Assembly (NCBI GenBank): GCA_949126835.1
Contig: OX421503.1
Span: 4,581,457-4,645,456 of the forward strand
DNA from: Anisus vortex
Lineage: Eukaryota; Mollusca; Gastropoda; Planorbidae
Length of the DNA: 64,000 nt
Direction: 5' to 3'
How positions within the stretch are numbered: the first letter of the stretch is position 1; the number at the start of each line of letters is the position of its first letter. A program made the translations under genes and the position numbers. The notes beneath the pieces were generated by a model. That model saw only the letters and a program-made list of their open reading frames with translations, did not search any database and was not told where the DNA came from. Shown in pieces: positions 57,914-64,000 of this stretch.

Positions 57914-58213
57914 CATATACTTTAATACAAATGGACCGCTTGCTTTAGTATTTCTGCTATATGATGACTCGAAAGACTGCTTTTCGGAATTTCCAATTCG
58001 TTGTTTCCTTTGCACTTCCGTTTTATTGAATCGCTTCGATTTTCTCAATGAAAAATTAAAATTAAAATCGAAAGTTGTATAAAGCGGAAACATTTAAGAA
58101 ACAACGAGGAGCGTAGAAGTAATTTAAGACAGCCTTAGTGGTTGCGCACGGGGAAAAAAAGTACATATAAGCTCTAAAAATAGAGCAAGAGGTCCATCTT
58201 ATTATAGTCTATG
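57914..58213 (+). mobile_element. MITE-A, full copy with 7-bp duplication
   Basis: 300 bp from CATATACTTTAATACAAATG to TTATTATAGTCTATG. GTAAAAC occurs on both sides (57907-57913 and 58214-58220). Nearly identical to 2611-2909 through the middle. TTAA at 58124 is unoccupied. Confidence 0.87.
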
Positions 58214-58602
58214 GTAAAACAGTACTACTAGAATAATGAAATATGTATATATTTATTGAATTAATATTGTATAATCATTTTAATTTTTTTAAACGCAATT
58301 CATCTTTAGCAGTAAAGGGAAAGTTATCCAGTAGATCGTTGTTTTTTTAATGCCTTTTCCAATAGTTATACTATTTAGGCTATATATATATATATATATC
58401 TATCTAGTACCAATGAAAAAACTGTAAAAAATTTATCAAAAATCTGAAAAAATTACTAGTTTCCAAGAAGATATTAAAATTGTTACGCACAAGAACAATA
58501 CTATTTGGACGAAAACATAACAATGTTATGTTAATTGAATTTAATAATTTACCCCTGGATAACAGGGAGAAAAAGAATTAACATAAAGGTAATTATGGTA
58601 AA

Positions 58603-58802
58603 TTCATATAAGTACTCTTTCTTTCCGAGTGGCTTCAGAGCATGGAATGGGTTACCTTAACAAACCAGGAAAACCAGTAACTTAACATCATTAAAAAAAA
58701 AAAAAAGTGCAAGACTAGACTCGGACCACGGATGAGCGTAGGACGCAATAATCTTCTCTATAGAAGGAGCGTCTGTAATGTATAAGATAAGATAAGATAA
58801 TG
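58603..58802 (+). repeat. LINE-B 3' end, best copy
   Basis: Reads KYSFFPSGFRAWNGLP, stop, QTRKTSN, the C-terminal end of a non-LTR RT protein. It then has GGACCACGGATGAGCGTAGG, ACGCAATAATCTTCTCTATA and (GATAA)n at 58782-58802. Confidence 0.88.
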
Positions 58803-58835
58803 ATAAGTAAACAGATTATTACTCCCTTTCTATTA

Positions 58836-59320
58836 ACTCGTACCGTCTGTCTGTCTATCTGCTTGATAGCAAACTTTTGCATCGTCCAAACGAGCCGAAA
58901 CTTGGCCAGCAGACTCTTCCGGACTAACAATACATCGTAGCCTTTGGAATAGTCATGAATACCTTCCACCAAATTGCGAATCAAAAAACATATTTTACGA
59001 AAAAATATGGCTGCCTTTGACGGAAGTAATAAACTTTTCGGATTGGTTTGTTTTTACGAAAACGTATGAATGAAAACGAATCAATGTAGCCGAAACAAAG
59101 CGAGTTATCTTTTTATGATTTTTGCGAGCCAAAGCTATAAAAAAAAGGATGCGCAAAAGCAAAGCCAGGATCGTGGCTTAATGCATTTAAAAAAAAAATT
59201 CGCAATCGTTATAATTAGATATGTATTTGCTGACATTATGGATTCGAAATTTTAGTTGTGTAGTGAAGTGGAAATTGTAAACTTAGTTTACACAGAAAGG
59301 GAGTATAGTAAAAAAAACTA
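58836..59320 (+). repeat. Repeat R copy
   Basis: Blocks TACTCCCTTTCTATTAACTC, GAGCCGAAACTTGGCCAGCA and AAACTTTTCGGATTGG are shared with 31770-32228 (reverse) and 59815-60360. Function unknown. Confidence 0.8.
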
Positions 59321-59814
59321 ACTTTGTTTTTATGGTTTTCTTGTTTTAAAAATTGGAACACATTCAAAAAAGAGATGCTAGATTCATTACTAGCGAATAT
59401 TCACAACTGACAAGAGTAACACAATAGTTAAATCACTAAACGAGAAACACTAGAGCAGGGGTCGGCAACCGTTTGCTAATGGTGTGCCAAACTAGAATTT
59501 CTAAATCATTCAGAGTGCCAACAGCCTGAAAGTCAACCTGCTCTATTATACTTGTTTTCTTATAAGACAAGTAGGTAATTTAAATCCGTAGCAAGACCAA
59601 GGCCGAAAGCAAAGGAACTCTATACAGAAATCGTTAAAATATTTTATATTTAATTTAAAAAACAATATGTACCCGGTATGTGATTATCATCTTTTTTATT
59701 AGCATTTATACTAAATACAAAATTGTATTATCAAACGTTCACATTTATGGTAACTATTTTGTAAAGGTTATCATTTAGTTGCCAAGATAGTGATCTATGA
59801 ACTGATAATATTGA

Positions 59815-60360
59815 TTATGATATTTTGTTCTCAGATATGTTCAGTACTTTTTGCTCCCTTTCTCTTAACTTGCGCTGTCTGCTTGCTTGTCTCGTTGTCT
59901 GGTTGGCTGTAATCTTGCAAAACTTTGCATCGATTTTTTGACCATTTGCCGTCGTCCAATCGAGCTGAAACTTGGGCAGCAGACTCGTCCCGACCAACAA
60001 TACATTCTATTAAATTTTCAGCATCATAGCCTTTGGAAAAGTCACAAATTCCTTCGATCAATTAGCGAATCGAAGAAAATATTTTACCTAAAACATGGCT
60101 GCCTCTACCGGAAGAGACGGAAGTAAATAAACTTTTCGGATATGTTCGTTTTTACGAAATAAATAGAATGAAAACGACACAATGTGGCCGAAACTAAGCA
60201 ATTTATCTTTTTATGTCTTTTTGGGGGCCAAAGCTAGAAAAAAAGGATGCGCAAAATTTTAGTGTGCAAATTCATAAGGTATGCTATAACTTATAATTAT
60301 ACATAAACTTAGTTTACAAAAAAAAGGAGTATAATAAAGAAGTTGTTTTTATGGGTTAAT
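59815..60360 (+). repeat. Repeat R copy inside hAT-A
   Basis: The longest copy here, with TTGCTCCCTTTCTCTTAACT at the left and TTAGTTTACAAAAAAAAGG, then TATAATAAAGAAG at the right. The short frames are not conserved between copies. Confidence 0.8.
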
Positions 60361-60657
60361 TTATTTAAGTTAAAACCACAATGATTTGCCACTAAAAAAC
60401 TAGCGTTCAGCTGAATTGATACAAAGTGATCATACAAACTAGGTAGTTACTGTAATTGTTAAAAAATGTGCAAATAATTTTTTGTTATACAATATTTATA
60501 CAATTTTCCACTTCTTTTTACCGTCTGGTTATAATAAAGTTATAAGTTGTACAAAAAAACAAACAAAAAAAACAACATAATATTAGAAATATTAGCGCAA
60601 ATAAATGAGACTAATTATCTCCCTTTAATTAAAATAATTCTAAATTTGATTCAATAG

Positions 60658-61360
60658 TGTCATATATATTGTTTTCCCAAGAATTGGAACACGCAATGTT
60701 TATTCTTCTTCCCCCTCTTTTTCTCATTAAAACAGGATTTTGTGGGCGGGGCTTAGGCTTCCGATCGCCTGGCGTTTAGTGGGAAGACAAATGATTCTAC
60801 TTAATGTTGGGATTCTGTGTTGATCTCAAATTCTCAGGGTCTGGGAACGACTCATTATTTAATAGGGGAAGTTCCTATCGTTTTGTTATGAGTTTTGTAA
60901 TGATACCATGATTTTCACCCCTACTGGTAATGGGTCTGTCCCTTGCACCACTCGGATGGTATTTAATGATTTGTTTTGTCTGAAAGACAGAGAGTTTCAA
61001 AATATGTTCCTTTGAGAACGTTTGTGTTTGCACTATTTTATTCTAACTGTACATAATAGATATATTGTTTATATTGAACATATCACCTGAATTAAACTAT
61101 CAACAACAGTTACACTGAAGCTTCCTTGTCAAGTTACTATTCTATTGTGTTGTATACATTACTATAAGATTTATCTACTACTCTAATGTCCAAGAAAGGA
61201 AATGTTGGATCACAAATACTGAGTTTGTGCCCAGGATAATAAGAAGAGTTCGTGTAATACTGAAACATAAATAATAATAATTAAAGTCTCCCCTAGGACT
61301 AACGAGAATTATCAGCAAGATCTACACAGCTCTGGCCACAAGGGGATTGTGGACGTAACA
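60658..61360 (+). mobile_element. Candidate solo LTR, 703 bp
   Basis: TGTCATATATATTG to GTGGACGTAACA, flanked by ATAG on both sides (60654-60657 and 61361-61364). It interrupts the hAT-A remnant, whose sequence resumes after it. TG...CA ends and a 4-bp duplication fit a Gypsy-like LTR, but no second copy is in the window. Confidence 0.6.
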
Positions 61361-61924
61361 ATAGTGAAGAAATCGAGTTATGTTTTCAAATATAACACTT
61401 TTTGTTGACTAATATTTTTTTTTTTACATAAACTAGCATTATGGTATTCATTACAAGAATAAATTGTTAGAGGTATTAAATTAATTTACGTTACACAGTT
61501 GTAAATAAACATTTCCTGCATTAATTATTTAGAAACCTTAAGGAGTATATCTTTAAAACTAATTGGCACATATCGATGCCAATTCCCTTAAATGTTTAAA
61601 TTTCAACTGGCTATGTTTTAAAATCGCCATTATCCCTCATACTTAATAAAAAAAATATAAAAAAACATCTACATCTAAGGAGGTTGCAGTATGATCAAGC
61701 CAGTTATGCTTGATTGGGTATGAACAAAATCAATTGAAAGTCTTGAAACTCGCTTTGAGTACTTCGATGCACTTCTATAAAAGCCTGACTATCTATCTTA
61801 ATTTATATGCCTTTGTAAAGGAAAGTATATATAGTTACATTTTTAAATTTGATTTGAGAAGGAGGGCATGCAATAAATAAGGCAATAATAAGACTAACCC
61901 ATAAAACTAAGTTTTTATTAAGCT

Positions 61925-62060
61925 CCATTTCTTTGTAAACTAAGTATTTGTATTTGATTTATATTTTGAAAGATTAAAATAAATATAAGTGATATCAAAC
62001 CTTATGAATTTCCACCCAAAAATTGTGCGCATCTTTTTTTTTTCTAGCATTTGTATCCCT
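61925..62060 (-). repeat. Repeat R fragment
   Basis: ATATAAGTGATATCAAACC and ATTTCCACCCAAAAATTGTG match 31785-31860. Then follows a G+C-rich patch (62110-62230) with a run of Gs, unassigned. Confidence 0.65.
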
Positions 62061-62293
62061 ATTGTTGGTGGATTTCAGATATTTAGCAGCACTTACGTTT
62101 ACATCATATTTGCCCAATCGCCCTTCACCGAATCCCCCCAATCGCCCCTGGGAATGTCAGCGCCCCCTAAAGCTTCTCACCGCCCCCCGGGGGGGGGGGG
62201 CGATAACGCCCCTGTTGAGACCCTATGGTTTAGACCATGGTAGAATTAAGAAATTGTGCGCAATTATATAACAAGACAATGATAAATGATTAA

Positions 62294-62366
62294 CCCTTAC
62301 AGTCCCGGGCGCGTATATAGCGGAACTGAAGGCAGCATAGATAGAAGTAGGTCGGTACGGGAAGGG
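62294..62366 (-). mobile_element. 73-bp piggyBac-like mini-MITE, copy 4
   Basis: CCCTTACAGTCCCG to CGGTACGGGAAGGG, 73 bp, TTAA on both sides (62290-62293 and 62367-62370). Confidence 0.9.
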
Positions 62367-62435
62367 TTAATTAGTTGCAAACTATTCGTAGATGATATTT
62401 TAGAGGGTTTTTAGAGTTGAATACATAACAGTAAA

Positions 62436-62728
62436 AACCCTTCGGACCAAATTGATCATAAGGCCGGTGAAGTAGCTTTCACCAGTTTCAGTAGCCACGG
62501 CATACTAAGGAATGTGGCCAGCATAATTCCCAAGCCACCTTTATTCACCCCAGCTAAAGTCAGGTATCCATTAGAGCTGGGTAGACTCAGGAACACCCAT
62601 CAGAGCTGTTCAGATTCTGGGACACCCTCCAGTCCCGGGGACAAAAATCCTAGCCTTGACCAGAATTCGAACACAGAACTTGCGGAACACCGGTCGAACG
62701 CGCTTCCGCTCGTCCACCGCGCCCCGTA
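62436..62728 (-). repeat. SINE-A with internal duplication
   Basis: ACCCTTCGGACCAAATTGAT, GGCCGGTGAAGTAGC, and the body with CATCAGAGCTG repeated (62570-62630). Then come the degenerate B-box complement AATTCGAACACAG and the head GCGCTTCCGCTCG. Confidence 0.85.
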
Positions 62729-63646
62729 TAACAATACTAATATAAAAAACAATAATGAAATGATATGTGTCTATTGTTTGGAAGTAAAGTAAACAATAAT
62801 ATATTAATACCCGTTTCTACAGAGGCCTTGCTGTTTTCCAGAGGTTTCTATTAATACGTTGAATTGAAAATCCCAGGTAGAATTACCATATGCATGCATA
62901 AAAGATGGTCTAATCGCTCAAGAGAGAAAAGGGGAGGGGGAGGCGACAGAAGTAAAGGAGGGAGGGGGGGTTGGCGAGGTTAACAACCCAACTGAAAAAA
63001 AATAAAAAAATTCGGATGCCTCCCACAGATATCCGAAAGATTTGGGAGGGCCCGAAATCCGTGAGATTAATCAACGTCATAGAATAGAGGGGGCTTAGCC
63101 TGGGTATCCGTCGTTGAAGGAGTGATCAACAGAGGATAACTCTGTCCGACTCTGAGTTGTCACCCTTGATTGAAACGCTGGCTCTGTGACGTCACTTTAC
63201 CAAAAAAAATGTCGAGAAATTGAATAAATGACAGAAGAAAGAAAAGGACGAACGAATGAGGGAGAAAAACTAAAGGAGAGAATAAGAAAGAGAGATAAGG
63301 AGTAGAACGAAAGAGAGGTAGAGAGTGAAAGAATGTGTGAGAGGGAGAATAACAGAATTGGGCATTTGTTTCAGGACTAAAACATCCTCTTTGCGTTCTG
63401 TTGCAGTACAATTGTTGGCTTTTCTGTTCGTAATAAAATTGAAGTTAGGAATTTAATTTGATGAACTTTTGTTGCTATTTTTAAAGCTTAAAAAACTTTT
63501 TTGCGTGCGCAAGAGAATAAGTTCAAAAAAAAAAAGAAAGCATAATATGATAAATAAACTAGTTCTTAGCATTAATTAAAGGCTTGTTCAATTTCAAAAT
63601 CATTTTACTCTTGACATTCTTCGATTTATCTTTGATTTGACTACAC
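62729..63646. other. No gene recognised; purine tract inside
   Basis: Purine-rich at 63226-63350. The rest is unassigned. Confidence 0.5.
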
Positions 63647-63840
63647 CAGTGCCGTTGCAAGGGATTTGGGGGCCCGGGGGGTGGGGGGCTTGGCCTCTCT
63701 AGGAGCCCCTGCATTTTTACATTCGGCATTATGACATAAGAAAAAAACAAATTGGAAACTCCTTTGGGGGCCCAACTCAAGTAGGGGCCCGGGGGGATTT
63801 TCGAATTTGGACCCCCCCCCCTCCCCTAGCTACGCCACTG
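63647..63840 (+). mobile_element. 194-bp hAT MITE with perfect duplication
   Basis: Begins CAGTGCCGTTGCAAGG and ends CCCCTAGCTACGCCACTG. GACTACAC is present on both sides (63639-63646 and 63841-63848). Ends of the CAGTG type plus an 8-bp duplication define hAT. The interior has three GGGGCCC-type motifs and long C and G runs. Confidence 0.92.
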
Positions 63841-64000
63841 GACTACACAGTTTTGTTTGTAAGAAAGATAGATTTGAAATTTTACTTCTAGATTGAGATT
63901 TTTTTTTTTAACCGTACCTTATATGAAACGCATATCTCAATACAGCACCTTTTTTTTTTCTTCTGCATTTACTTTAAATTTACCCAGAAGCATTCTACTA

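Larger units (their letters stand above)
59456..61560 (-). mobile_element. Decayed hAT-A with two nested insertions
   Basis: The terminus CAGGGGTCGGCAACCG at 59456 and internal blocks (AACTAGCATTATGGTATTCA, GTAAATAAACATTTCCTGCA) match hAT-A at 37866-39598 in reverse. Repeat R occupies 59815-60360 and a candidate solo LTR 60658-61360. The far end is not defined. Confidence 0.7.

Overview
The window looks like non-genic, A+T-rich chromosomal DNA from an animal, most likely a mollusc and probably a gastropod. That is inference from the style of its repeats: tRNA-headed SINEs, CR1/L2-like LINE tails, many hAT derivatives, long micro- and minisatellites and no bacterial-style gene packing. I found no convincing host protein-coding gene, tRNA, rRNA or CRISPR array. 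Almost everything recognisable is a mobile element, often nested two or three deep.

The only long intact gene (51195-56015) is a 1606-codon Gag-Pol of a complete Ty3/Gypsy-type LTR retrotransposon (50317-57475). Its two 599-bp LTRs show no difference on reading, and a 4-bp target duplication (ATAT) flanks it, so it inserted recently. Its domain order is capsid, zinc knuckle, protease, integrase, reverse transcriptase, RNase H. Integrase lies before RT, as in Ty1/Copia and in the unusual Gmr1 group of Gypsy elements, and the capsid resembles the SCAN fold linked to that group.

Layout. 1-6 kb: SINE-C end, MITE-A copies (one nested in another, one carrying a 73-bp TTAA element), a 1.1-kb hAT-A element, SINE-A and a LINE-B tail. 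6-17 kb: SINE-A copies, a hAT-E element interrupted by an L2/CR1-like LINE, and LINE-C and LINE-B ends. 17-21 kb: a 17-bp minisatellite, TATC and pyrimidine tracts, a 12-bp minisatellite and an AT tract. 21-33 kb: SINE-A/B/C, LINE tails, hAT-A fragments and a solo LTR. 33.4-35.8 kb: A+T-rich DNA with nothing recognised. 36-43 kb: SINE-A, a hAT-A copy with transposase remnants, LINE fragments, MITE-A and a solo LTR. 44.1-48.8 kb: a 4.6-kb composite hAT-like unit inserted in a SINE with a perfect 8-bp duplication. 50.3-57.5 kb: the Gmr1-like element. 57.5-64 kb: MITE-A, LINE-B, repeat R, a decayed hAT-A with a nested solo LTR, and a 194-bp hAT MITE with a perfect 8-bp duplication.

Family names used here (SINE-A/B/C, LINE-A/B/C, hAT-A, hAT-E, MITE-A, repeat R) are local labels, not database names. 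Boundaries without a stated target duplication are approximate.
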